A program made the position numbers and the translations under genes. From the IMG/VR virus record IMGVR_UViG_3300036985_008102, positions 1 to 41,943 of that record: a stretch of 41,943 nt of DNA. One strand, 5' to 3'. A model generated the notes under the pieces. It searched no databases. It saw nothing but the letters and a program-made list of their open reading frames with translations, and was not told where the DNA came from. Origin of the DNA: a virus. Below are positions 21,365 through 28,382 of the stretch, piece after piece. Numbering within the stretch: position 1 is the first letter of the stretch; the number at the start of each line of letters is the position of its first letter.

Positions 21365-22513
21365 GTCCTTTTCGGCGAAGATGCCAGGAATATTTGGTAC
21401 CACGCCAATCCCAGCATCACCCATGGGGACCTGGAATACATCGAGGACATGCTTAGCCATGTACTTGTGAACACTCTTCGCGAGCTCGATCTTGTCTACT
21501 CCGGACGAAGTGATCTTCGTCCAAAGCGAAATCCGAAGTTCACCAGGAAGATCCTTCATGAACTCTTCGAGATTCTTTCCTTGTTTGTCAGTGACCTTGT
21601 TCAGCGTCGTGATGTATTCAGACACCTTGTCGATTGCAAGGTTGAGCGTTTCATTTCGACGCCGAGACATCACCTTATTCTTGACCTTCTTGTAGTTCTC
21701 GATGATGTCCTTGCCGGTGAAGCGATCGTCTTGCGACTTCGCGAAGGCAACGAATGCGATAGACGCTTCAGTACCGATGAATCCCAGACTCATCGCGTAG
21801 AACCGCGGGTCCTCTGTCGACTCATCGAGCTTGGACGCCACAAGTGCATCACTGAGCCTCTCCCAGGAACGTCGGGAAACGTGAACCTTGCCGGGCTCTG
21901 CGTTGACCGGCGGGTCGAGCCACTTCTTGTTCTCGGCGATGAAATCCGTGATGACAGAAATGCAGTTCGAACGATTCTGCTTCGACTCATTCTCAGTGCG
22001 ACCCCAATCAAGCCAGTCCTGCTCGTCCGGCTTCAGGTCGATAACCCAGAAACGATCGAGAAGTGCAGGGTCGACCTCATTGACGTTGTATGCAGACGAT
22101 GCGTTGATCGCCGAGAGTACCCGCGTTTGCGGATGAAGCTTCCAACCATTGAGCTCGCGATCGAGTACAATCTGAAACGCTGCTTGCATAACCTCAGGCG
22201 TTGCTCGGTTGAGCTCGTCGAGAAACAGATAACACGGGTTATCACATGCCCGCTTGTACCAGTCAGGCGGATTGAACCGCGTAACTTCACCATTCGTGCT
22301 CGGAAGCCCGATGATGTCACCCTCACTGACCTGCGAGAGTCGGCGATCGATGAGCTCGAAATCCTTGATGCCTTCATTCGTAGCGATCATGCTACGAAGC
22401 AGTCGCCCGAGCTGCGACTTGCCGATGCCGTGGTCACCACGCATCAGGATACTAGTCGAGGCCGGAAGCAACGGGGCCACGGTTAGGAAGGTCTTCACTG
22501 TCATCGTCGTCAT
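21344..22513 (-). CDS. MoxR-type AAA ATPase
   Basis: 389 aa. Walker A GDHGIGKS at 26-33, Walker B CYLFLDE at 94-100, sensor-1 region SAINASS near 135-140, and DPALLDRF at 148-155 with the arginine finger. This is the MoxR subgroup of AAA+ proteins, which act with VWA-domain partners as chaperones or in metal-center assembly. The likely partner is the metallopeptidase/VWA protein at 3993, in another unit. First gene of its transcript, here with a 45-nt leader and AGGAG before the ATG. The long opposite-strand frame over it is a shadow. Confidence 0.9.
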   Translation of the reverse strand: MTTMTVKTFLTVAPLLPASTSILMRGDHGIGKSQLGRLLRSMIATNEGIKDFELIDRRLSQVSEGDIIGLPSTNGEVTRFNPPDWYKRACDNPCYLFLDELNRATPEVMQAAFQIVLDRELNGWKLHPQTRVLSAINASSAYNVNEVDPALLDRFWVIDLKPDEQDWLDWGRTENESKQNRSNCISVITDFIAENKKWLDPPVNAEPGKVHVSRRSWERLSDALVASKLDESTEDPRFYAMSLGFIGTEASIAFVAFAKSQDDRFTGKDIIENYKKVKNKVMSRRRNETLNLAIDKVSEYITTLNKVTDKQGKNLEEFMKDLPGELRISLWTKITSSGVDKIELAKSVHKYMAKHVLDVFQVPMGDAGIGVVPNIPGIFAEKDAKDAKK

Positions 22514-22557
22514 TTTTATCGATTCTCCTGTGTGTTTTTCTTTGCAATCACTTGTCT

Positions 22558-22587
22558 AGTATACCATCGTCTTGTGGTGACATACAC
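22558..22587 (-). promoter_or_regulatory. Phage-type promoter with normal leader
   Basis: GTGTAT, 17 bp, GTATACT, then 44 bp to the moxR ATG. One of the few with a leader and Shine-Dalgarno. Confidence 0.65.
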
Positions 22588-22624
22588 CCTTGCAAATCAC
22601 CGACGATTCTTTGATCTTTTGTAT

Positions 22625-22918
22625 TCAGATTCCTACTGATGTTTCAGACGCCAACCGAGCAGCTTCTGCGTGAGCATCCTGTACCGCTGTAACCAAGAGC
22701 TTGTACGACTTACGCCAGTCTCGCGAGTTCGCTTGTGCAATGAATTTTCCGTCAACAGTGCACTCGGTGAGGTAGCTATCAGATGGCATCGACAACTGCT
22801 TGCAAGTCAACGGCGACAACCGCTGTCCAGTAACGACTACTTTCGCTGAGGTACCGTAAAGCTTCACCGCCATGTTTGCGACTAGCTGCTTTGAATTCGG
22901 CTTGAATGAGTAGAACAT
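22625..22918 (-). CDS. Small protein of unknown function, single-gene unit
   Basis: 97 aa. Strands (VKLYGTSAKVVVTGQRLSPL, YLTECTVDGKFIAQA) followed by a C-terminal helix (YKLLVTAVQDAHAEAARLAS). No family recognised. Leaderless ATG. Confidence 0.75.
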   Translation of the reverse strand: MFYSFKPNSKQLVANMAVKLYGTSAKVVVTGQRLSPLTCKQLSMPSDSYLTECTVDGKFIAQANSRDWRKSYKLLVTAVQDAHAEAARLASETSVGI

Positions 22919-22924
22919 GTTCTT

Positions 22925-22954
22925 ATTTTACCCTGTTTTCACGGTGACTTGCAC
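22925..22954 (-). promoter_or_regulatory. Phage-type promoter, leaderless arrangement
   Basis: GTGCAA, 17 bp, GTAAAAT, 6 bp, ATG at 22918. Confidence 0.8.
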
Positions 22955-22967
22955 CATTCTGAGACAC

Positions 22968-23273
22968 TCAAAAACTTGGTCGTGAGATTTCGTATCCCGC
23001 CGAGCGTAGCAAGTCGATAAGGATGTCAGAGTGAATCAACGCACCAACCTTCGTCTTATCGTACCCACGCCCATGCTCAATGATAATGTCGAGATCACCA
23101 TTGGTATTGATAACGCAATCAATTGTTTCAGTTGGCGTTGACCTAACGACGTAACTCGCGCCGCATCCAAGCGCGTAACGCACGCCATCATCATTGACGA
23201 GAATCTTGTACCCGCGTTCGTCAAACTCGAATTTTTCTTCAGAAGACATTTTCGTTATCGATTTTTCTGTCAT
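22968..23273 (-). CDS. Small protein of unknown function
   Basis: 101 aa from the ATG at 23273; an ATG at 23249 (MSSEEKFEFDERGYKILV) that overlaps the previous stop by 11 bp is equally plausible. Beta-rich with VRYALGCGASYVV and DLDIIIEHGRG. Last gene of the dyad-promoter unit starting at 25710. Function unknown. Confidence 0.7.
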   Translation of the reverse strand: MTEKSITKMSSEEKFEFDERGYKILVNDDGVRYALGCGASYVVRSTPTETIDCVINTNGDLDIIIEHGRGYDKTKVGALIHSDILIDLLRSAGYEISRPSF

Positions 23274-23400
23274 GATCCTGGGTTACCAACGTGTCTGCGT
23301 CTTCATAACGCAAGGGCGATTGAGGCACCGCCCAAGCTTCCTCAACGATCGCCATGAACATCGGAAGCGGCAACAAATCGTCTGCGTTTGCGTTTTTCAT
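23239..23400 (-). CDS. Hidden 53-aa gene
   Basis: MKNANADDLLPLPMFMAIVE...IDNENVF, 53 aa, acidic. Its ATG shares a base with the stop of the 23400 gene (TGATG) and it fills what would otherwise be a gap in the operon, overlapping the next gene. The coupling is the main evidence. No domain recognised. Confidence 0.55.
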   Translation of the reverse strand: MKNANADDLLPLPMFMAIVEEAWAVPQSPLRYEDADTLVTQDHDRKIDNENVF

Positions 23401-23837
23401 CAGTCTATCCAACGTCCGCCCGTCGCTGTAATCTTTTGCTGCTGAAAATCAATTAGAAATTTCATCGCTGCAACGTATTGAACGTTAGATTTGGTTTGAA
23501 ACACTTCCATCACGCCGTTTACAAAAAGACTATGACACCGTTTTGCAAACTCTGTAGACGAGTTAGTACGCGTACACTCTGATGTCAACATAGACCAAAA
23601 ACGAATTCGCGATTCAAAAGGAAGCGCATCCATGAATGCTTTCAACACAAACGTTTCGGTTTCGCTGAATTCGGGATCGCGTTTCCATTCGCTCCTCATC
23701 GCGATAACGACGTTGATAACGTAAGGCTTCGAAGCGAGCACTTGCCCAGTATGATCAGATTCATTTGTGATCAAAGTCTTCATCACCTCGATTTCGTCAA
23801 GCGATATGAAGCGGGTTTGCGATACGTTTGTCATCAT
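23400..23837 (-). CDS. Protein of unknown function
   Basis: 145 aa, helical. SLDEIEVMKTLITNESDHTGQ, ETFVLKAFMDALPFESRIRFW and AAMKFLIDFQQQ. The stretch PFESRIRFWSMLTSE recalls the LPGELRISLWTKITSS stretch of the MoxR protein C-terminus (around residue 340), so the two may share a small helical module; this was judged by eye. ATGA and TGATG overlaps with its neighbours. Confidence 0.75.
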   Translation of the reverse strand: MMTNVSQTRFISLDEIEVMKTLITNESDHTGQVLASKPYVINVVIAMRSEWKRDPEFSETETFVLKAFMDALPFESRIRFWSMLTSECTRTNSSTEFAKRCHSLFVNGVMEVFQTKSNVQYVAAMKFLIDFQQQKITATGGRWID

Positions 23838-24046
23838 TCATCACTCCAGAGTTCTTTGCGACCCTTGCTATATGCAACCACGCGATAGCGTTGTCGACAC
23901 TTCGGACACTTCACTCGAGCCTGATCCTTTGCGCTGTCCTTACACACGATGGTGTCACATTCAAGACACATGTTCCATGCCGGCTCGAGCGGGTCTTCAT
24001 CATCGGAGACCTTGACCTCAATGAAATCGTCAATGAACTTGATCAT
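23834..24046 (-). CDS. Small zinc-ribbon protein
   Basis: 70 aa. An acidic start (VKVSDDEDP) then CLEC and, 17 residues later, CPKC, the four-Cys pattern of a zinc ribbon. Often such proteins bind nucleic acid or polymerase, but the role here is unknown. Overlaps both neighbours by 4 bp. Confidence 0.77.
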   Translation of the reverse strand: MIKFIDDFIEVKVSDDEDPLEPAWNMCLECDTIVCKDSAKDQARVKCPKCRQRYRVVAYSKGRKELWSDE

Positions 24047-24672
24047 ACGTTAACCTCAAGAAGTGTCGCTTGGCGCGTGGTTTCGGCTTGAACTTTGGTG
24101 ATGAGCTTAATCGCTCGAGTTCGATGAGACATTGGAACGAGGTCGACCATCTGCTCGAAGAGAGGAAAGTACTTTTCTGTCGTTTCAAAAACTTGCTTTT
24201 GGCGAAACTCTTTGGAACTTTCGCTCATGGACCTGAGGTTGTCGAGGCGGTCACACGCTTTGATAACGTAGGCTCGCCAGTCTGAACACATTTGAAAGCG
24301 TTCCAAATAACCTTCTTTCGGAACCTTCGACAAGGTTTGCACAAGGAACGCAACTTCGCCGCCGAATACGTGCTCGATCATAGCTGGTGTGAGATCTCTG
24401 GTGTCCTCGATTCCGTCATGGAGAAGTGCCGCAATGACAGACTCACGCTCTACGATCTGGACCTCATCAATGAGGATGAGAGCCACACGACGAACGTGCT
24501 CAAAGTACCTCATCGGTTGTCCGTTAACGTCAGTCTCAGATCGACTTTGAGCCCTGTGACCAAACTTAGCCATGGTGTATGCTAACTCGATGTCAAGGTT
24601 GACGCTCGGCACAAAGAACGGTTGAAGACGTCGGAAGAAAGTCTCACGGTTTTCAGTTTTCATTGTTTTCAT
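24043..24672 (-). CDS. RSH/SpoT-like HD-domain hydrolase, second copy
   Basis: 209 aa from the ATG at 24672, coupled to the previous stop as TGATG. Motifs in RSH order: YTMAKFGHR at 32-40, FEHV at 57-60, LLHDGIED at 83-90 (HDxxED), and KACDRLDNLR at 138-147. This is the (p)ppGpp hydrolase HD layout without synthetase or TGS domains. It is closer to the SpoT consensus than the 6757 protein. The two may act on different alarmones, or one may be a nucleotide hydrolase of another kind. Confidence 0.87.
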   Translation of the reverse strand: MKTMKTENRETFFRRLQPFFVPSVNLDIELAYTMAKFGHRAQSRSETDVNGQPMRYFEHVRRVALILIDEVQIVERESVIAALLHDGIEDTRDLTPAMIEHVFGGEVAFLVQTLSKVPKEGYLERFQMCSDWRAYVIKACDRLDNLRSMSESSKEFRQKQVFETTEKYFPLFEQMVDLVPMSHRTRAIKLITKVQAETTRQATLLEVNV

Positions 24673-25220
24673 CACGCTGCTTTCAAACACGTTTTCGGAA
24701 CCCACACGCCATCTGCCTTGCGATCCTGCCAAACGCTGGGATCCTTAAGGAGGACGCCACCCGAGCCAGAGACGTAAGCAACGATTCCTTTGAGACCGAG
24801 GAGTTGCTTTTGACCTCGAGGCGCCTTCGCAACAACCATGAGCTTCCCGCGTACAGGTTGATTCACCTCTGCTTCGTTGCGACGCTTGCATTCCTCTTCC
24901 CAACGCTGCTTTTCAATGTCAGCAATGCGTTGGTCGTGTTCAGCCTTTCTTGCTAATGCCCATTCGTCAGCGTCTTCCTCGGCGAATCCACCGCCCGAGT
25001 CGAGCTCGAAATTCGAATTGACGAGGATGTCAGAAATTGCACCGTTTTCCTCAACGACGAGTGCATACGTTGCGTAAGAGTAGATGTCAGACATCACTCG
25101 AAGATCGCGGCGGAACACCTTCAGAACCCGACCGACATACGTCAGCTTGGGTTCCTTATCGGTGCGAACGTAACACTCTTTTTCCTTGCAGAAAACTGTC
25201 TCAAAATGCTTGATTGCCAT
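24672..25220 (-). CDS. Unknown two-part protein
   Basis: 182 aa. The N-terminal part is beta-rich (VGRVLKVFRRDLRVM, YALVVEENG). A charged helical linker follows (AEHDQRIADIEKQRWEEECKR, about 90-115), then a C-terminal strand domain (LKGIVAYVSGSGGVLL, VWVPKTCL). The second part recalls KOW/SH3-like barrels by strand pattern. Function unknown. Second gene of its unit. Confidence 0.74.
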   Translation of the reverse strand: MAIKHFETVFCKEKECYVRTDKEPKLTYVGRVLKVFRRDLRVMSDIYSYATYALVVEENGAISDILVNSNFELDSGGGFAEEDADEWALARKAEHDQRIADIEKQRWEEECKRRNEAEVNQPVRGKLMVVAKAPRGQKQLLGLKGIVAYVSGSGGVLLKDPSVWQDRKADGVWVPKTCLKAA

Positions 25221-25257
25221 TAGTTTTTCTCGCTCCTACGTTTGTTTGGCGACTATT

Positions 25258-25710
25258 TCAGGCGACAGTAAATTCTTCTGCAAGGCTCGCAAGAGCATAG
25301 CGGACGTCAGCGTTAAGTGAACGCTTAAGCTTGCTCTTTTGCTTGAACGTTTTGTTCGCAATCTCGATTGCTTCATGAATCGAATCTGCGATGATAACGT
25401 GTTTGAAGGCGATGACAACCGCACCCACAACTGCTCGCAATAATTCGACGGCGATAACGCAGCGAGCAATCGTGTCAGGCGTATACGTTATTTGAACTCG
25501 TGCGTCAAGTTCACCAAATACAGTGGGAAGGAAGATAACCTCTTCGTTGACCCATGAAAGTCTTGTGCCGGGCCGGTGGCCAAACGCAGACTTATCACCC
25601 CGCACCTCTTCGCGCCAGTCACGAACTTCATTGCTAATCGCAATGGAATCGAACGCTCCTTGCCGGCAGACGTTGACAGCCTTCTTCTTCGAAGCAGTTT
25701 TCCTTGCCAT
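25258..25710 (-). CDS. Unknown protein, first gene of a dyad-class unit
   Basis: 150 aa. Basic start (MARKTASKKKAVN), a strand region (EEVIFLPTVFGELDARVQITY), and a hydrophobic helix (CVIAVELLRAVVGAVVIAF) that could be membrane-associated. No family recognised. Leaderless ATG. The unit continues with the RSH-like hydrolase and zinc-ribbon genes. Confidence 0.75.
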   Translation of the reverse strand: MARKTASKKKAVNVCRQGAFDSIAISNEVRDWREEVRGDKSAFGHRPGTRLSWVNEEVIFLPTVFGELDARVQITYTPDTIARCVIAVELLRAVVGAVVIAFKHVIIADSIHEAIEIANKTFKQKSKLKRSLNADVRYALASLAEEFTVA

Positions 25711-25716
25711 AGATAG

Positions 25717-25746
25717 ATCTTACCCTGTTTGGATCGACCTTTGCAC
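25717..25746 (-). promoter_or_regulatory. Phage-type promoter of the dyad class, leaderless
   Basis: GTGCAA, 17 bp, GTAAGAT, 6 bp, ATG at 25710. Confidence 0.8.
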
Positions 25747-25756
25747 CGTTGTTCTT

Positions 25757-25774
25757 AATGAAAGCACTTTCAAC
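25757..25774 (-). promoter_or_regulatory. Upstream dyad of promoter 25717..25746
   Basis: GTTGAAAGTGCTTTCATT, 10 bp upstream of the -35 motif. Confidence 0.6.
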
Positions 25775-25810
25775 AACGACCTACAGGAAATATTTTTGCA
25801 CTAATTTAGC

Positions 25811-25846
25811 AAAAAAAGTGTAAACTCAAACAGCCTTTGAAAGCCT
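25811..25846 (-). terminator. Weak terminator candidate
   Basis: TCAAA-GGCTG-TTTGA hairpin followed after 8 nt by seven T on the minus strand, across the end of the 25826 gene. AT-rich and short, so uncertain. Confidence 0.3.
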
Positions 25847-26227
25847 TTGTCGAACGCTTTTGGCTATCGTAGGAAGGTCATCTGCTAGCTCTTCGTACAG
25901 GGGCCATTGACGATTCATGAGTCGATGACACGTCTGGTATGATAAGCGACCAATCGTTTCTGAAACGTCTTCGTTCCCAGCAAAAAATGCCGGACACATC
26001 GTCGTTACCCATAGAACATGATCACCAATGCGTTGAAATCGATCAAACGTCGGGATTGACCTTGCCTCTGCAAACGCTAACACGATTGATCCGGTCACTA
26101 ATGAAACGTTTGGTTTGCTGTCAATTGTTGTCATCAGCCCTACAACGTACGCTAGTGTATCAGGTCGACACGGAACACCTGTCAAACGTTCACTGAACCA
26201 ACTGCGAAGCGAAGTAACATGTTCCAC
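25826..26227 (-). CDS. Unknown protein, GTG start
   Basis: 133 aa, mostly helical, with hydrophobic stretches (LAYVVGLMTTI, VSLVTGSIVLAFAEA) and a basic end. The GTG start lacks a clear Shine-Dalgarno. A 14-bp palindrome (AACATA-TC-TATGTT, 26230..26243) lies directly upstream. Function unknown. Confidence 0.68.
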   Translation of the reverse strand: MEHVTSLRSWFSERLTGVPCRPDTLAYVVGLMTTIDSKPNVSLVTGSIVLAFAEARSIPTFDRFQRIGDHVLWVTTMCPAFFAGNEDVSETIGRLSYQTCHRLMNRQWPLYEELADDLPTIAKSVRQRLSKAV

Positions 26228-26229
26228 AG

Positions 26230-26243
26230 AACATATCTATGTT
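26230..26243. repeat. 14-bp palindrome before the 25826 gene
   Basis: AACATA and TATGTT arms around TC, 3 bp from the GTG start. Shares CATA-N2-TATG with the palindrome at 2140..2159. Confidence 0.4.
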
Positions 26244-26274
26244 ATTCAATCGTCTTCGTAAACTTGCAATTGGA

Positions 26275-26604
26275 TCATCTAGCTAATCGCTTAAACAACA
26301 ATGATACGTAATGATCAATGTAGTCAAGTTTTTGTGCTACCGCAGCATCGCCAGTATCATCGCTCTTGCCAGACTCGATACGAGTCATCAAATCCTGAAT
26401 TGAACTTATTTCCCAGTCTAACATACGAATATTTTTTTCGTCACCCGTCAACTTAAACAATTCATTTTTTGCAGCAAGAAAAATCTCTTTAGAGGCGACG
26501 TTTCCTGTCATTGCAAAATCAGTCGCGGTTTCAGCAATATCTTTTTCCGAAAAAGATTGTTCACCAACTGTGAGCATCGGTTTTTTTGTTCTAAATTGTG
26601 ACAT
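26275..26604 (-). CDS. Helical protein of unknown function
   Basis: 109 aa. MSQFRTKKPMLTVGEQSF start, then helices (FLAAKNELFKLTGDEKNIR, ISSIQDLMTRIESG) and a final YVSLLFKRLAR. No family recognised. Confidence 0.72.
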   Translation of the reverse strand: MSQFRTKKPMLTVGEQSFSEKDIAETATDFAMTGNVASKEIFLAAKNELFKLTGDEKNIRMLDWEISSIQDLMTRIESGKSDDTGDAAVAQKLDYIDHYVSLLFKRLAR

Positions 26605-26638
26605 GATTTAACTATCATCAATTTTCTTCATTAAACGA

Positions 26639-27049
26639 TTATTCATTTTCGTAAACCTTGTCAAGCATCTGTCGAAGTCGGTTTGCGTCTGCTTCAGCGT
26701 CGTTAACGATTTGGTCAAGCGCTGGAGATAAATTACCAAGACCTCGAATCCGCGCTGCAAGATTCTTCAAAGCATGCGCCCCTTGCAATGCGCCAAGAGC
26801 AGCTGTTCTTCTACCATAAGCTAACACAGCTTGCTGAATCGGGTTCGCTTCAAGTGGCCATTGTTTTTCAAGTTGGTCACTCAACGCAACATTCAAAGGC
26901 GGCACATTCCTTTTCGCATTGATACCATGTTGTTTTGGGCCGCGCCGTTGTTGCGTTTGTTGTTGAGGCTTTGGTTTTTCCGGATGACGTATCTCAATCG
27001 TCTGCCTTCTGGGAGGCCGAGTATGGCCTAGATCATCTTCAAGACTCAT
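26639..27049 (-). CDS. Protein with Pro/Gln-rich basic N-terminus
   Basis: 136 aa from the ATG at 27049, which overlaps the end of the 27039 gene. Residues 15-45 are rich in Pro, Gln and Arg (QQQTQQRRGPKQHG); the rest is helical (IQQAVLAYGRRTAALGAL, then LRQMLDKVYENE). It looks like a disordered binding tail plus helical domain. Function unknown. Confidence 0.7.
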   Translation of the reverse strand: MSLEDDLGHTRPPRRQTIEIRHPEKPKPQQQTQQRRGPKQHGINAKRNVPPLNVALSDQLEKQWPLEANPIQQAVLAYGRRTAALGALQGAHALKNLAARIRGLGNLSPALDQIVNDAEADANRLRQMLDKVYENE

Positions 27050-27437
27050 TCGAAGGTGCAAACCCTTTCTTCTTTTTCAACTTTTTCTGGGGCTCATGAG
27101 AGCCACTAATCATAAGGTCTTGATCCGGATCCGACCAAGAAACTTCTGGTGATTCTGTTTCATTTGTAGAATCACTAAAAGAACTTGATGACACGGCGAC
27201 GACAACGATGCCTTCTGACGGGTTGTTAACAGTTGGAAGCGATTCGTTTGTATTACCACTCGCAGCGTTGAACTCATCAAGACTCGGAGGAACGACACCC
27301 ATACGTTGACACCGATTTACCAACGCATCAAACGTTGTAATTCCAAACTCATTCAAGAGTTGTTTAAGTGTCATCTTCCTACGTTTCAACAATGCTGCGA
27401 GCTTAAGGGTCGGCATGTTGTTAAGCGTTATTTTCAT
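27039..27437 (-). CDS. Protein with N-terminal HTH-like segment and disordered tail
   Basis: 132 aa. Residues 11-45 (LKLAALLKRRKMTLKQLLNEFGI, then TTFDALVNRCQRMG) look like a helix-turn-helix. The rest is Ser/Asn/Glu-rich and probably disordered, ending in KKLKKKKG. DNA binding is an inference. GAGGAAAA precedes the ATG. Confidence 0.7.
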   Translation of the reverse strand: MKITLNNMPTLKLAALLKRRKMTLKQLLNEFGITTFDALVNRCQRMGVVPPSLDEFNAASGNTNESLPTVNNPSEGIVVVAVSSSSFSDSTNETESPEVSWSDPDQDLMISGSHEPQKKLKKKKGFAPSNES

Positions 27438-27473
27438 TTTTCCTCATTTATGTGGTGATCATCATAATCACTT

Positions 27474-27797
27474 TTAGCTGTTCTTATATGTATCAAACGT
27501 AGCATGATCACGTCGAGCCATCTCAACTACGTGAAGTAAATCAGCCATACCACCCTGAAACGTCGGAGATTTGGCAACCTCATCGAGTCGTTTCTCGTCT
27601 AGATCAACTTCGTATACGTGAGCAACTGCTGACACGAATTTTCGCATGACGCGAATCACGTGATTTCGTGCAGATGAATGATTCATCGGAAAACCGAGTT
27701 CTGTCATCGTATCTGCAATCTCACGATAGTTAACACCTTCGTCTAATGTTACGGTCGCATACCCTCGCTCGACCGTTGTTCCCATCTTAAGTGCCAT
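27474..27797 (-). CDS. Small helix-turn-helix protein near the sigma factor
   Basis: 107 aa. NYREIADTMTELGFPMNHSS followed by ARNHVIRVMRKF (residues 23-54) fits a helix-turn-helix of the kind seen in sigma region 4 and related regulators, where REIA opens the first helix and SARNHV the recognition helix. The C-terminal half is helical and charged. AAGGAAA lies just before the ATG. It is separated from the sigma gene only by two membrane-protein genes. It could supply the DNA-binding function that the sigma factor appears to lack. Confidence 0.7.
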   Translation of the reverse strand: MALKMGTTVERGYATVTLDEGVNYREIADTMTELGFPMNHSSARNHVIRVMRKFVSAVAHVYEVDLDEKRLDEVAKSPTFQGGMADLLHVVEMARRDHATFDTYKNS

Positions 27798-27852
27798 ATT
27801 TTTTCCTTCAGTTTCTTTTGTAATGTGTTGTTATTTTTTGTGATTGGAACGT

Positions 27853-28245
27853 TTATTTAATGTTTTTTTTCGTTACTGGCTTTACATTTTTTTGAATTGG
27901 CATTTGAGGTGCCGGTGTGGTGGTTGTCGTTGTCGTTGTCATTGTTCCCAACGTCGAATTTGGATAACGAGGTCTTTGGTTAACACCAAGTAGTTGCCTA
28001 GCTACCTCACCTGGGTGTTGATTACTTGTGTTTCCGTGATCAGTTATTGCAACAATTCCATCATTAACCCATTCGCTTCCTGAAGGAAGTGGAATCAACC
28101 TATGAGGTGTAATGCGTTTCTTGTTAACAATTTCTTTTTGTTTCGTTCTCAAACTAAAAATGAGCCAAACAGATGCTGTTAACGTAACAGTCAACCACCC
28201 AATCGTCCAAGCCGTTGCTAATATGACAATGAAAGTATCTGACAT
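27853..28245 (-). CDS. Single-span membrane protein with Thr-rich tail
   Basis: 130 aa from the ATG at 28245, which shares a base with the stop of the preceding 45-aa gene (TGATG). A transmembrane helix at about residues 5-31 is followed by a basic segment (RTKQKEIVNKKR) and a hydrophilic tail with a run of Thr and a Lys-rich end. Near the sigma gene, so an anti-sigma or membrane tether role is conceivable, but nothing in the sequence shows it. Confidence 0.7.
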   Translation of the reverse strand: MSDTFIVILATAWTIGWLTVTLTASVWLIFSLRTKQKEIVNKKRITPHRLIPLPSGSEWVNDGIVAITDHGNTSNQHPGEVARQLLGVNQRPRYPNSTLGTMTTTTTTTTPAPQMPIQKNVKPVTKKNIK

Positions 28246-28382
28246 CACTTCTTTAAAGCTCGTTGTGCGATTGCATGGCCAAGTTGAGCAGTAAAGACAA
28301 CAAGACCAAAACACGAAACTAACACTACGACAACTTGGCTGAACGTCGCTAGTTGTCCTTTAAAAAAGGATCGTTTCTTCAC
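28245..28382 (-). CDS. Hidden 45-aa membrane protein, coupled to the sigma factor gene
   Basis: MKKRSFFKGQLATFSQ, then a hydrophobic helix (about residues 17-33) and a basic end (IAQRALKK). The GTG start overlaps the sigma TGA by 4 bp (GTGA) and the stop shares a base with the next ATG (TGATG). Overlaps at both ends and a clean transmembrane profile make it likely to be real. It could be a holin-like or membrane-tethering peptide. Function unknown. Confidence 0.65.
   Translation of the reverse strand: MKKRSFFKGQLATFSQVVVVLVSCFGLVVFTAQLGHAIAQRALKK

Noticed and set aside
21449-22486. 345-codon open frame opposite moxR
   Set aside because: It is antisense to a clear AAA ATPase with intact Walker motifs, lacks a ribosome binding site and has low-complexity Arg/Leu composition typical of a shadow frame.
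26228-26268. Copy of the phage promoter before the 25826 gene
   Set aside because: TTGCAA is present but the 17-bp-spaced word (AATAACA) is not a -10, and the gene starts with GTG.
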